Notes under the pieces: generated by a model
Database searches by the model: none
Told to the model about the DNA's origin: nothing
The model's input: the letters and a program-made list of their open reading frames with translations, nothing else
Program-made: the position numbers and the translations under genes
Assembly: GCA_964476625.1 (NCBI GenBank)
Contig: CAYZBJ010000109.1
Location: forward strand, 1-8,664
DNA: 8,664 bases
Reading direction: 5' to 3'
From: JAMLIN01 sp964476625
GTDB taxonomy: Bacteria; Pseudomonadota; Gammaproteobacteria; Burkholderiales; Burkholderiaceae_E
In this document: one piece after another, positions 8,663 to 8,664 of the stretch
Position numbering within the stretch: the stretch's first letter is position 1
Layout: the number at the start of each line of letters is the position of its first letter

Positions 8663-8664
8663 AC
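8634..8664. repeat. Perfect 14-bp inverted repeat at the window edge
   Basis: GTGAAGCCCTGCTC (8634-8647) and GAGCAGGGCTTCAC (8651-8664) are exact complements around TAC. The repeat lies in the coding sequence of the MerR-family gene and its outer arm ends on the last base of the window. It is probably a fold-back assembly end rather than a biological element. Confidence 0.8.

Noticed and set aside
8634..8664. The terminal inverted repeat as an operator or terminator
   Set aside because: It lies inside a coding region, has no T-run, ends exactly at the window edge and changes a conserved residue of the MerR protein, so a fold-back assembly end explains it better.

Overview
The window is GC-rich, densely coded chromosomal DNA from a proteobacterium, most likely a betaproteobacterium. 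The evidence is an AcnA-type aconitase next to a PrpD-type methylcitrate dehydratase, and a MerR-family gene directly upstream of tRNA-Pro(GGG), an arrangement familiar from beta/gammaproteobacterial ihfA-merR-tRNA-Pro loci. I see no insertion sequence, phage gene, CRISPR array or integrase. Both ends cut through genes, so the window may be a whole small contig.

Positions 1-4716 look like one plus-strand metabolic transcription unit: the 3' part of prpD (2-methylcitrate dehydratase), a small exported DUF3617-type protein whose start codon overlaps the prpD stop, a C-rich 113-base gap, and full-length acnA. PrpD yields 2-methyl-cis-aconitate and an aconitase can hydrate it to 2-methylisocitrate, so the two enzymes catalyse consecutive steps of propionate breakdown, while AcnA also serves the TCA cycle. 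Two adjacent hairpins, the second with a T-run, end the unit.

Positions 4739-7072 encode a membrane signalling protein: an N-terminal MASE1-like sensor, a GGDEF domain that has lost its signature, and an EAL domain with nearly all catalytic residues kept. It is probably a c-di-GMP phosphodiesterase. Its start is uncertain because the only early start codon is a TTG 23 bases after the terminator T-run.

Positions 7104-8206 hold a divergent pair: a VOC (glyoxalase/dioxygenase-fold) protein on the minus strand and a TetR-family regulator on the plus strand. The 101-base gap between them is AT-rich against its surroundings and carries two copies of a 19-bp palindromic element, one perfect and one with a single arm mismatch. 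They are very likely the regulator's operators, so this looks like a self-contained two-gene stress or xenobiotic-response switch.

Positions 8207-8664 hold a short tandem repeat, a strong bidirectional terminator, tRNA-Pro(GGG) on the minus strand with a perfect extended -10 promoter, and the C-terminus of a MerR-family regulator on the minus strand. The last 31 bases are a perfect 14-bp inverted repeat around a 3-base centre. It looks like a fold-back at a contig end, because the plus strand there spells the protein motif expected on the minus strand.

No large undescribed system is visible. The most useful new observations are the twin operators, the terminal fold-back, the unusual EAL/GGDEF residues and the paired hairpins behind acnA.
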